Assembly: GCA_044222225.1 (NCBI GenBank)
Contig: JBGANR010000020.1
Location: forward strand, 20,840 to 84,839
Direction: 5' to 3'
DNA: 64,000 nt
DNA from: JBGANR01 sp044222225
GTDB lineage: Bacteria > Actinomycetota > Actinomycetes > Mycobacteriales > Mycobacteriaceae
The position numbers and the translations under genes are program-made. Numbering within the stretch: position 1 is the first letter of the stretch; each line of letters starts with the position of its first letter. The notes beneath the pieces are model-generated. The model searched no databases and was not told the origin of the DNA. It saw only the letters and a list, made by a program, of their open reading frames with translations. Of the stretch, positions 8,208-16,029 are shown one piece after another.

Positions 8208-8795
8208 ATGCCCAGGAGACTGTCGTTGGTGGTCGCCGTCGTGATCGCGGCGGCACCGGTCGCGGGGTGCGCGACGGACTCCGGCGCGCGCCCGGACGCG
8301 GTCGTCGTGGGGTACGCCGGTGATCCGGTGCGCCGGGCGGCCGCGGCCGTCTATGCCGCGGCGATCCCCGGCGCGCGGCTGGCCGACGCTCCCGCCGAGG
8401 ACGGGGAGCAGCTCGACAGGTTGCTGCGCGGCGAGACCGACGTCCTGGCGACCTATAGCGGCCCGCTGCTGGCGCGGCTCGAACCGGCCTCGCCCGCGAC
8501 GACCGAGGACGAGGTGTACGCCGAGCTGTTCCGGGCCCTGCCGCCCGGGGTCACGGTCGGGGTGGAGGGCACCGTCGGCGCCGATCCGGGCGCCCCGGAG
8601 GCGACGCCGGTCCGTGCGCTGCTGCCCGTCGTGCGCACCGCGCGGCTGGACAAGGCGCTGTTCCAGCGGCTCAGCGCCGTCTCGTCCGTGCTGACGCGGA
8701 CGGCCCTCGCCGAGTTGGCGAGGGCCGTCGAAGCGGGTTCCGACGTGCGGGAGGCGGCCCGCAGCTGGGTCGAGGAGAACGTCAGAACTTCGTGA
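8208..8795 (+). CDS. Lipoprotein, possible periplasmic binding-protein-like domain
   Basis: A 195-residue protein starting MPRRLSLVVAVVIAAAPVAGC, a clear lipoprotein signal peptide with lipobox VAGC (Cys21). A GTG three codons earlier is possible, but the ATG fits the signal peptide better. The mature part (PDAVVVGYAGDPVRRAAAAVYAAAIPGARLAD..., LLRGETDVLATYSGPLLARLEP) resembles a shortened OpuAC/glycine-betaine-binding fold, where YSG-type motifs line the ligand site. It is only about half the usual length, so ligand binding is uncertain. The 3' end overlaps the convergent dehydrogenase gene by 14 nt. Confidence 0.75.
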   Translation: MPRRLSLVVAVVIAAAPVAGCATDSGARPDAVVVGYAGDPVRRAAAAVYAAAIPGARLADAPAEDGEQLDRLLRGETDVLATYSGPLLARLEPASPATTEDEVYAELFRALPPGVTVGVEGTVGADPGAPEATPVRALLPVVRTARLDKALFQRLSAVSSVLTRTALAELARAVEAGSDVREAARSWVEENVRTS

Positions 8796-9633
8796 AGCGT
8801 CCGGCGATCCGGGCGTTGACCTGGCGATAGAGCGCCGGGAACAGCCGGACGAGGGCGTCGAGCAGCTTGGCGTCGGCACCGATGAGCACGCGGCTGCGGT
8901 CGCGTTCGACGCCGCGGATGATCGTCGCCGCGGCCTGTTCGGCGGTCGTCCGTGCGAGGTGCTTGTCGAAGAAGGCGGCGGCGTCCTTCGCGCTCATGCC
9001 TTCGGCGGCCGTCGCGTTGCGCGCGATGGCGGTCTTGACGCCGCCGGGGTGCACGCACGTCACGCGGACGGGGCGTCGGTCGGCGATCATCTCCTGCTGC
9101 AGAGCCTCGGTGAAGCCGCGGACGGCGAACTTCGCGGCGTTGTATGCGGCCTGCCCGGGCATCGAGAGGAGGCCGAAGAGCGACGAGACGTTGACGACGT
9201 GGCCGTCGCCCGACTCGATGAGGTGGGGCAGGAACGCCTTGGTGCCGTTGACGACGCCCCAGAAGTCGACGTCCATGATGCGCTCGACGTCCTTGAACTC
9301 GGTCTGCTCGACCGGGCCGTTGAACGCGATGCCCGCGTTGTTGACGATGATGTGCACGGCGCCGAAGTGGTTCTTCACCGTCTCGGCGTATTCGAGCACC
9401 GCCTCGCGCTCGGCGACGTCGAGGCGCTGGACGTGCACGGCGGTGTCGTCCGTCTCGCCGGCGGTGAGGCCGGCCTGCGTCGCGAGCAGCGCGCGGGTCT
9501 GTTCGAGCCCGGCGAGGTCGACGTCCGAGACGGCGACCCGCGCTCCCTTGGCCGCCAGCTGAAGTGCCAGCTCGCGGCCGATTCCGGACCCCGCGCCCGT
9601 GACGACGGCGACTTTTCCCTGGATCTTCGTCAT
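8782..9633 (-). CDS. Short-chain dehydrogenase/reductase (classical SDR)
   Basis: A 283-residue NAD(P)-dependent oxidoreductase. It has TGAGSGIG near residue 15, the NNAG motif, the catalytic Ser in VVNVSSLFG and the YNAAK catalytic Tyr/Lys pair. The last 40 residues (LLDALVRLFPALYRQVNARIAGRF) extend past the Rossmann core, as in SDRs paired with flavin monooxygenases. The ATG at 9633 lies 20 bp after the monooxygenase stop on the same strand, so they form one operon. The likely job is reduction or oxidation of a carbonyl/alcohol substrate shared with the monooxygenase; the substrate is unknown. Confidence 0.92.
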   Translation of the reverse strand: MTKIQGKVAVVTGAGSGIGRELALQLAAKGARVAVSDVDLAGLEQTRALLATQAGLTAGETDDTAVHVQRLDVAEREAVLEYAETVKNHFGAVHIIVNNAGIAFNGPVEQTEFKDVERIMDVDFWGVVNGTKAFLPHLIESGDGHVVNVSSLFGLLSMPGQAAYNAAKFAVRGFTEALQQEMIADRRPVRVTCVHPGGVKTAIARNATAAEGMSAKDAAAFFDKHLARTTAEQAAATIIRGVERDRSRVLIGADAKLLDALVRLFPALYRQVNARIAGRFTKF

Positions 9634-9653
9634 GATTTTCGCTTTCTTCGTCG

Positions 9654-11183
9654 TCAGGATGCGGCCCGGACGGGCACGCGGGTGTGGGCGGGAACGGCGT
9701 CGTAGGCCGGCAGGTCGAAGGTGCGGGTGGCGCGGCGGAAGACGAAGGTGAAGCCCGGCCACAGCGTCGTGATGTTGCCGAAGCGGTCCTTGTACCAGCT
9801 GGAACAGCCGCCGGTCTCCCACACCGAGTCGGCCAGCGTCTTCTGCAGCCCCTCGTTGTAGTCGCGCTGCACGCCGGCCCGGACGTCGACGGCCGCGAGC
9901 CCGCGCTCGCGCATCGTCGACAGCTGGCCGATCAGGTAGTTCAGCTGCGATTCGATCATGAAGATCATCGACGTGTGGCCGAGGCCGGTCGACGGGCCGA
10001 CCATGAGGAACAGGTTGGGGAAGCCGTGGACCGCCGAGCCCTTGTAGGCCGTCATGCCGCCCTCCGCCCAGACGTCGGCGAGGCTGCGGCCGTCGGCGCC
10101 GTGGATGGTGGCGAAGGCGGGCGAGTCGGTGACGTGGAAGCCGGTGGCGACGACGAGCGCGTCGATCTCGCGGACGGTGCCGTCCTTCGTGACGACGGCC
10201 GTCGGGGTGATCTTCGCGATGGGATCGGTGACGACGTCGACGTTCTCCCGCGCCAGCGCCGGGTAGTACGTGTTGGACAGCAGCATCCGCTTGCAGCCGA
10301 CCTTCCAGCGCGGGGTGACCTTGGCGCGCAGCTCCGGGTCGGAGATCGCGCGGGCGATGTTGGCGCGGCCGAGCCACTCGAGCGGCTTGAGGATGTTCGG
10401 CCGGTACGTGAGGCCGAACGAGACGAGTTCGTGGCCCGCGTAGATCGCGGTGCGCGAGGTCTTCTGCACGATCGGCGTGCGCCGGAACAACGTGCGTTCG
10501 GCGTCGAGATAAGGCCGGTCGGTGCGCGGCAGCACCCACGGGGCCGTCCGCTGATAGACGTCCAGCCGGCCGACCGTGCCGGCGAGCTCGGGGATGATCT
10601 GGACGGCCGACGCGCCGGTGCCGATGACCGCGACGCGCTTGCCGGTGAGGTCGTAGTCGTGATTCCAGCGGGCCGAATGGAACACCTCGCCGCCGAAGTC
10701 CTCGATGCCGTCGATCTCCGGGAGCTTCGGCTCGCACAGCGGGCCGACGGCGCCGACGAGGAATGAGGCGACGACGGGCCCGGTGCTCGTCGCCAGCCGC
10801 CACGCCTGCTCGGCGTCGTCCCAGTGCGCCTCGGTGACCTCGGTGGAGAAGCGGGTTCGGGAGGCGATGTCGTACTTGGCCGCCACGCGTTCGATGTACG
10901 CGTGGATCTCCGGCCCGCGACCGTAAGAGCGGCTCCAGCCGGGATTCGGCTCGAAGGAGTACGAGTACAGGTGGCTGGGGACGTCGCAGGCGGCGCCGGG
11001 GTAGGTGTTGTCGCGCCAGGTGCCGCCGAACGTCGTCCCCCGGTCGAGCAGGAGGACGTCCTCGAAACCGTGCTGCGTCAGCTTGATGGCCGCGCCGAGG
11101 CCGGAGAACCCGGCGCCGATGATCGCGACGCCGACCCGGACAGGAGCGTCCGCGGCGCCGGAGGTGTCTGTTACTGCTGTCAT
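9654..11183 (-). CDS. Flavin-containing monooxygenase, Baeyer-Villiger type
   Basis: A 509-residue FAD/NADPH enzyme. It shows the N-terminal FAD site AIIGAGFSGLGAAIKL, the fingerprint FGGEVFHSARWNHD (FxGxxxHxxxW; the residue after W is N rather than the common P/D), and the NADPH site AVIGTGASAVQIIPEL. The mymA-like monooxygenases of mycobacteria are similarly paired with an SDR. The ATG at 11183 is preferred: TACATT ends 7 nt upstream and TTGACT lies 17 bp further, giving a strong leaderless promoter overlapped by a palindrome. Regulation by the divergent TetR repressor is likely. The reaction is probably oxygenation of a hydrophobic ketone or related substrate. Confidence 0.93.
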   Translation of the reverse strand: MTAVTDTSGAADAPVRVGVAIIGAGFSGLGAAIKLTQHGFEDVLLLDRGTTFGGTWRDNTYPGAACDVPSHLYSYSFEPNPGWSRSYGRGPEIHAYIERVAAKYDIASRTRFSTEVTEAHWDDAEQAWRLATSTGPVVASFLVGAVGPLCEPKLPEIDGIEDFGGEVFHSARWNHDYDLTGKRVAVIGTGASAVQIIPELAGTVGRLDVYQRTAPWVLPRTDRPYLDAERTLFRRTPIVQKTSRTAIYAGHELVSFGLTYRPNILKPLEWLGRANIARAISDPELRAKVTPRWKVGCKRMLLSNTYYPALARENVDVVTDPIAKITPTAVVTKDGTVREIDALVVATGFHVTDSPAFATIHGADGRSLADVWAEGGMTAYKGSAVHGFPNLFLMVGPSTGLGHTSMIFMIESQLNYLIGQLSTMRERGLAAVDVRAGVQRDYNEGLQKTLADSVWETGGCSSWYKDRFGNITTLWPGFTFVFRRATRTFDLPAYDAVPAHTRVPVRAAS

Positions 11184-11190
11184 AGATATC

Positions 11191-11242
11191 AATGTAGGGC
11201 CCTGTTGACCGATAGTCAACAACTAATTGACCGCGAGTCAGT
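11191..11242. promoter_or_regulatory. Divergent promoter region with two TetR-type operators
   Basis: The palindrome GTTGAC-N5-GTCAAC occupies 11204-11220. A second, weaker copy (TTGAC-N5-GTCA) lies at 11227-11240, with centres 22 bp apart, about two helical turns. On the minus strand TTGACT (11219-11214), a 17-bp spacer and TACATT (11196-11191) form the monooxygenase promoter, so the first operator covers its -35. The second operator sits just before the TAGAAT hexamer (11242-11247) of the tetR gene. Confidence 0.75.
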
Positions 11243-11254
11243 AGAATCGCCGGC

Positions 11255-11863
11255 ATGACCGCCATCGCACCCCGCCGCCGCTTGAGTAAAGAGGAGCGGC
11301 GCCGTCAGCTGCTGGAGGCCGGACGCGACCTGCTCGCCGAGCGCGGCCTCGAACAGGTGACCGTCGACGCCGTGACGTCGCGCGCCGGCGCGTCGAAGGC
11401 GTTGCTGTTCCACTACTTCGGGTCGTTTCCCGACTACCAGCTCGAGCTGCTGCGGGATCAGGGCGAGCGGCTGCTGGAGGCCACCGCACCCGACCCGGCG
11501 CTCGCCGACGATCCGTTCGCCATGCTGCGGGCCTCGCTCGCGGCGTACGTCGACTTCATCGAGCAGGAGCCGTCCGTCTACGTCTCGCTGCTGCGCGGTA
11601 CGGCCAGCACCGATCCGGCGATGCGCGAGCTCGTCGACGACGTTCGCGGGCGGATGGCGGCGCGGCCGCTGGCGCTGGCGCCCATGTTGGGGATCGAGCC
11701 GACGCGGCAGCTGGAGCTCGCGGTGACCGGGTGGATCGCCTTCGTCGAAGAGGTGACGATCCGCTGGCTGCAGGGCGGCACGGACGTCGATCGGGAGGGG
11801 CTGCTCGACCTCACGGCGGGGGCGCTCATCGGCGTCGTGGGAATGGCGATCGGCGACGGGTAG
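11255..11863 (+). CDS. TetR-family transcriptional repressor
   Basis: A 202-residue regulator. Residues 10-60 hold the TetR helix-turn-helix (RRQLLEAGRDLLAERG, then VTVDAVTSRAGASKALLFHYF), followed by an all-helical ligand-binding domain. The F-HYFGSF segment is typical of the family. It is divergent from the monooxygenase-SDR operon, with two palindromes between them, and so very probably represses it and itself. TAGAAT ends 7 nt before the ATG with no Shine-Dalgarno, suggesting a leaderless mRNA. The inducer is unknown, presumably related to the monooxygenase substrate. Confidence 0.92.
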   Translation: MTAIAPRRRLSKEERRRQLLEAGRDLLAERGLEQVTVDAVTSRAGASKALLFHYFGSFPDYQLELLRDQGERLLEATAPDPALADDPFAMLRASLAAYVDFIEQEPSVYVSLLRGTASTDPAMRELVDDVRGRMAARPLALAPMLGIEPTRQLELAVTGWIAFVEEVTIRWLQGGTDVDREGLLDLTAGALIGVVGMAIGDG

Positions 11864-11868
11864 AGACG

Positions 11869-11910
11869 CCGCCGGCCGGCCACCGCGTCGAAAGCGGGGC
11901 CGGCCGGCGG
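11869..11910. terminator. Hairpin between convergent tetR and kgd
   Basis: CCGCCGGCCGGCC (11869-11881) pairs perfectly with GGCCGGCCGGCGG (11898-11910). The loop contains a further CCGC/GCGG pairing. No T-tract follows on either strand. Its place between two gene ends fits a bidirectional terminator. Confidence 0.7.
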
Positions 11911-11913
11911 AGT

Positions 11914-11957
11914 GATCGGGTCAAGCTGCGACCGGGTCAGGCTGCGATCGGATCAGG
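11914..11957. repeat. Imperfect 16-bp tandem repeat at the kgd 3' end
   Basis: Units start at 11914 (GATCGGGTCAAGCTGC), 11930 (GACCGGGTCAGGCTGC) and 11946 (GATCGGATCAGG...). The third unit contains the kgd stop codon. Probably a small local duplication. Confidence 0.7.
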
Positions 11958-14900
11958 AGAAGGCGTCGTCGACGATCTTCGCCTGCTCGACGGCGTGGAC
12001 CTTGCTCGAGCCCGAGGACGGGGCCGACATCGGGCGTCGGGAGACGCGCTTGATACCGGTGAGCAGGTCGGGCAGGTACTCCGGCAGCGCGAGGCCGAAC
12101 TGCGGCCACGCACCCTGGTTCGCCGGCTCCTCCTGCACCCACCGGAAGTCCGTCGCGTTCGGGTACTGCTCGAGCATCGCCCGCAGCCGGCGATGGGGGA
12201 TCGGGTAGAGCTGCTCCATGCGCAGGATGGCGACGTCGTCGCGGCCGTCCTTCGTCTTGCGCGCGGCCAGCTCGTAGTAGAGCTTGCCGGAGACGAGCAG
12301 GACCCGGGTGACCTTCGAGCGGTCGCCGCCGGCGAGCATGGCCGGGTCGTCGAGCACCGAGTGGAACTTGCCGTGGACGATGTCCTCGACGGGGCTGACG
12401 GCGGCCTTGTTGCGCAGCATCGACTTCGGGGTGAAGACGATGAGCGGACGCTCGATGCCGTCGAGGGCGTGCCGGCGCAACAGGTGGAAGTAGCTCGCCG
12501 GCGTCGACGGCAGGGCGACGGTCATCGAGCCCTCGGCGCACAGCTGGAGGAAGCGCTCGATGCGGCCGGACGTGTGGTCCGGGCCCTGGCCCTCATGGCC
12601 GTGCGGCAGCAGCAGGACGACGCCGGACGTCTGGCCCCACTTCGCCTCGCCCGAGCTGATGAACTCGTCGATGATCGACTGCGCACCGTTGACGAAGTCG
12701 CCGAACTGCGCCTCCCAGAGCACGAGCGCCTCGGGGTTGCCCACCGAGTAGCCGTACTCGAAGCCGAGCACGGCGTACTCCGAGAGCGCCGAATCGTGGA
12801 CGAGATAGACGCCGCGGCCGTCGTCGTCCTGGGCGCGGAGGTTCTGCAGCGGGGTGTACTCGGCACCGGTGCGGCGGTCGATGAGCACCGACTGACGCTG
12901 CGTGAAGGTGCCGCGCCGGCTGTCCTGACCGGACAGTCGCACCATGCGGCCCTCGTAGACGAGGGAGCCGAAGGCGAGCAGCTCACCGAAGGCCCAGTCG
13001 ATGTCGCCCTTGCGAGACATCTCCTGCCGGCGCTTGATGACGGGCGCGACCCGCGAGTGGACGGCGAAGCCCTCGGGGACGTTGACGAAGGCGTCGCCGA
13101 TGAGCTCGACGAGCTCGCGCGAGATGGCCGTGTGGAGCTTGACCGGCAGCTGCTGGTCGCCCTCCACCGACGGGCTCGGTGCGGCCTGGTACTTCTCCAG
13201 ATCGCGGATCTCGTTGAACACCCGCTCCAGCTGGCCCTGGTAGTCGCGCAGCGCGTCCTCGGCCTCCTTGGTCGAGATGTCGCCGCGGCCGATGAGGGCT
13301 TCGGTGTACGACTTCCGGACGCCCCGCTTGGTGTCGATGATGTCGTACATCGCGGGCTGCGTCATCGACGGATCGTCGCCCTCGTTGTGGCCGCGCCGGC
13401 GGTAGCAGACGAGGTCGATGACGACGTCGTTGTGGAACCGCTCGCGGTAGTCGACGGCGAGCTGGGCGACCCACACGCACGCCTCGGGGTCGTCGCCGTT
13501 GACGTGCAGGATCGGGGCGCCGATCATCTTCGCGACGTCTGTGCAGTACTGCGACGTCCGCGACGACTCGGGCGCCGTCGTGAAGCCGATCTGGTTGTTG
13601 ACGACGATGTGGACGGTGCCGCCCGTGCGGTAGCCGCGCAGACCCGCGAGGTTGAGGGTCTCGGCGACGACGCCCTGGCCGGCGAACGCCGCGTCGCCGT
13701 GGAGCATGAGCGGCAGCACGGTGAAATCGCGGTCCAGCAGGTCCTGCTTGGCGCGGACGAGCCCTTCCAGGACGGGGTCGACGGCCTCCAGATGCGACGG
13801 GTTGGCCGTCAGCGAGACCTTGATCTCGTTGTCGCCGAACATCTGGTAGTACTTGCCCTCGGCGCCGAGGTGGTACTTGACGTCACCGGAGCCGTGCGCC
13901 TCCGACGGGTTGAGGTTGCCCTCGAACTCGGTGAAGATCTGCGAGTACGGCTTGCCGACGATGTTGGCGAGCACGTTGAGCCGGCCGCGGTGCGGCATGC
14001 CGATGACGACCTCGTCGAGGTGGTACTCGGCGGCACGGTCGATGACGGAGTCCATCATCGGGATCACCGACTCGGCGCCCTCCAGCGAGAAGCGCTTCTG
14101 GCCGACGTACTTCGTCTGGAGGAAGGTCTCGAACGCCTCGGCCGCGTTGAGCTTGCTGAGGATGTACTTCTGCTCGCCGACCGACGGCTTGACGTGCTTG
14201 ACCTCGACGCGCTCGCGGATCCACGCCAGCTGCTCGGGGTCGACGATGTGGGTGTAGTCGACGCCGACGTGCCGGCAGTACGAGTCGCGCAACACCGACA
14301 GGACGTCGCGGAGCTTCATCCGCTCCTCGCCGTGGAAGCCGCCGACCTTGAACTCGCGGTCGAGGTCCCACAGCGTGAGGTCGTAGGTGAGGACGTCGAG
14401 GTCGGGATGCGTGCCGCGGCGCGAGTTGAGACGCAGCGGGTCGATGTCCGACATGAGGTGGCCGCGAGCGCGGTAGGCGGCGATGAGCTCGAGGACGCGG
14501 GTCGACTTGTCGACCGTGCCGCCCGAGATGTCGCGCCGCCACCGGATCGGCTCGTAGGGGATCGCGAACGACGCGAAGAGCTCGTCCCAGAAATCGTCGG
14601 AGAGCAGCAGCGTGTGGATCGTCCGCAGGAAGTCGCCGGACTCGGCGCCCTGGATGATGCGGTGGTCGTACGTCGAGGTCAGCGTCTGCAGCTTGCCGAC
14701 GCCCATCTCGGCGATCGTGCGCTCGCTCGCGCCCTGGAACTCGGCCGGGTACTCCATGGCGCCCGCGCCGACGATGGCGCCCTGGCCCTTCATCAAGCGC
14801 GGCACCGAATGGACCGTGCCGATGGTGCCGGGGTTGGTCAGCGAGATCGTGACGCCGGCGAAGTCCTCGGCCGTCAGCTTGCCCTGGCGGGCGCGCCGCA

Positions 14901-15801
14901 CGATGTCCTCGTAGGCGGCGTGGAACTCGCCGAACGACATCGTCTCGGTGCCCTTGATGGCGGCGACGACGAGGGAACGGCTGCCGTCCCGGCCGGGCAG
15001 GTCGATGGCGAGGCCGAGGTTCGTGTGCTCCGGCGTGACGACGTTCGGCTTGCCGTCGATGACGTCGAAGTGCCGGTTCATCGCCGGGAACGCCTTGACC
15101 GCCTGGACGATCGCGTAGCCGAGGATGTGCGTGAAGCTGATCTTGCCGCCGCGGGTGCGGGTCAGGTGGTTGTTGATGACGACGCGGTTGTCGATCATGA
15201 GCTTCGCCGGGACCGCGCGGACGCTCGTGGCCGTCGGGATGTCGAGCGAGGCCGTCATGTTGCGCACGACCGCCGCCGACGCGCCGCGCAGCACCCGGGC
15301 GCCGCCCTCTGTGGTCGCCGCGGGCTTGACGGCGGGTGCCGGCGCGACGTTGGCGCGGCCGCCGGCGTTGTTGGACGTCGCGGGGGCCGCGACGGGCGTC
15401 GGGCGGGCCGCCGGAGCGGCCTGGGATGCGGCGGGGGCCGGCTTGGCGGGTGCCGCCGCCTTGGCCGGGGCCGCCTTCGCCGGAGCAGGGGGCTTGGCCG
15501 GAGCAGAGGGCTTGGCCGGCGCGGGGGCTGCCGCGGCGGCGGGCTCGGCGGGTGCCGACGCGGCGGCCGGCTTCGGGGATGCGGGCGGGGGCGTCGCCGC
15601 AGCCGCGGCTCGGTTCGCCGTCGACGGCGCGGTGTTCGTCGCGGCGCCGTCCGAGTTCGGCGAGTAGTTCGCGAGGAACTCTCGCCAGCTGGGGTCGACC
15701 GACGCCGGATCTGCCTTGAAGCGCTCGTACATCTCCTCGACGAGCCACTCGTTCTGCCCGAACTCCGACTGTCCGTATTCTGAAGTAGAAGTGCTACTCA
15801 C
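11953..15801 (-). CDS. kgd: Multifunctional 2-oxoglutarate metabolism enzyme (2-oxoglutarate decarboxylase/dehydrogenase E1-E2 fusion)
   Basis: A 1282-residue TPP enzyme feeding the TCA cycle from 2-oxoglutarate. Domain order: N-terminal FGQNEWLVEEMYERF segment (about residues 11-40), Ala/Pro linker to about 165, E2-type acyltransferase domain (SVRAVPAKL; catalytic STYDHRIIQGAESGDF near 380), then the E1 domain with MPHRGRLNVLANIVGKP, the TPP motif HGDAAFAGQG (about 700) and NNQIGFTT, ending SSGSSKVHAVEQAKIVDDAF. Length and order match mycobacterial Kgd, which partners lipoyl E2/E3 and is inhibited by the FHA protein GarA. The GTG at 15801 is preferred over upstream ATGs because homologues begin close to the FGQNEW motif, but its Shine-Dalgarno is weak. 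It stands alone, convergent with tetR. Confidence 0.97.
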   Translation of the reverse strand: MSSTSTSEYGQSEFGQNEWLVEEMYERFKADPASVDPSWREFLANYSPNSDGAATNTAPSTANRAAAAATPPPASPKPAAASAPAEPAAAAAPAPAKPSAPAKPPAPAKAAPAKAAAPAKPAPAASQAAPAARPTPVAAPATSNNAGGRANVAPAPAVKPAATTEGGARVLRGASAAVVRNMTASLDIPTATSVRAVPAKLMIDNRVVINNHLTRTRGGKISFTHILGYAIVQAVKAFPAMNRHFDVIDGKPNVVTPEHTNLGLAIDLPGRDGSRSLVVAAIKGTETMSFGEFHAAYEDIVRRARQGKLTAEDFAGVTISLTNPGTIGTVHSVPRLMKGQGAIVGAGAMEYPAEFQGASERTIAEMGVGKLQTLTSTYDHRIIQGAESGDFLRTIHTLLLSDDFWDELFASFAIPYEPIRWRRDISGGTVDKSTRVLELIAAYRARGHLMSDIDPLRLNSRRGTHPDLDVLTYDLTLWDLDREFKVGGFHGEERMKLRDVLSVLRDSYCRHVGVDYTHIVDPEQLAWIRERVEVKHVKPSVGEQKYILSKLNAAEAFETFLQTKYVGQKRFSLEGAESVIPMMDSVIDRAAEYHLDEVVIGMPHRGRLNVLANIVGKPYSQIFTEFEGNLNPSEAHGSGDVKYHLGAEGKYYQMFGDNEIKVSLTANPSHLEAVDPVLEGLVRAKQDLLDRDFTVLPLMLHGDAAFAGQGVVAETLNLAGLRGYRTGGTVHIVVNNQIGFTTAPESSRTSQYCTDVAKMIGAPILHVNGDDPEACVWVAQLAVDYRERFHNDVVIDLVCYRRRGHNEGDDPSMTQPAMYDIIDTKRGVRKSYTEALIGRGDISTKEAEDALRDYQGQLERVFNEIRDLEKYQAAPSPSVEGDQQLPVKLHTAISRELVELIGDAFVNVPEGFAVHSRVAPVIKRRQEMSRKGDIDWAFGELLAFGSLVYEGRMVRLSGQDSRRGTFTQRQSVLIDRRTGAEYTPLQNLRAQDDDGRGVYLVHDSALSEYAVLGFEYGYSVGNPEALVLWEAQFGDFVNGAQSIIDEFISSGEAKWGQTSGVVLLLPHGHEGQGPDHTSGRIERFLQLCAEGSMTVALPSTPASYFHLLRRHALDGIERPLIVFTPKSMLRNKAAVSPVEDIVHGKFHSVLDDPAMLAGGDRSKVTRVLLVSGKLYYELAARKTKDGRDDVAILRMEQLYPIPHRRLRAMLEQYPNATDFRWVQEEPANQGAWPQFGLALPEYLPDLLTGIKRVSRRPMSAPSSGSSKVHAVEQAKIVDDAFS

Positions 15802-16029
15802 CGCAGGATCTCGCCTCACTTGTCTCGACATCGACCACGGGCCCACGTCTGGATGTCTATTCGTGTCCGTTTCGGAGCATGGACGCCACCGGAGTCACGT
15901 TCCGGACTCCGTCCGGATCGTGTCATCCCGACCCTGACCGACGGGATCGGGCCGGTCGGCGCCACATGTGATGCTACGCATCTGCCGGACCGGTTTCCGG
16001 CGAACCGCACGACCTCTGACGTGCCGTGT

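Noticed and set aside
11731..15783. A 1350-residue open frame on the plus strand opposite kgd
   Set aside because: It is the antisense shadow of a high-GC gene: Arg/Asp/Val-rich with no recognisable motif, while the minus strand is unmistakably Kgd.
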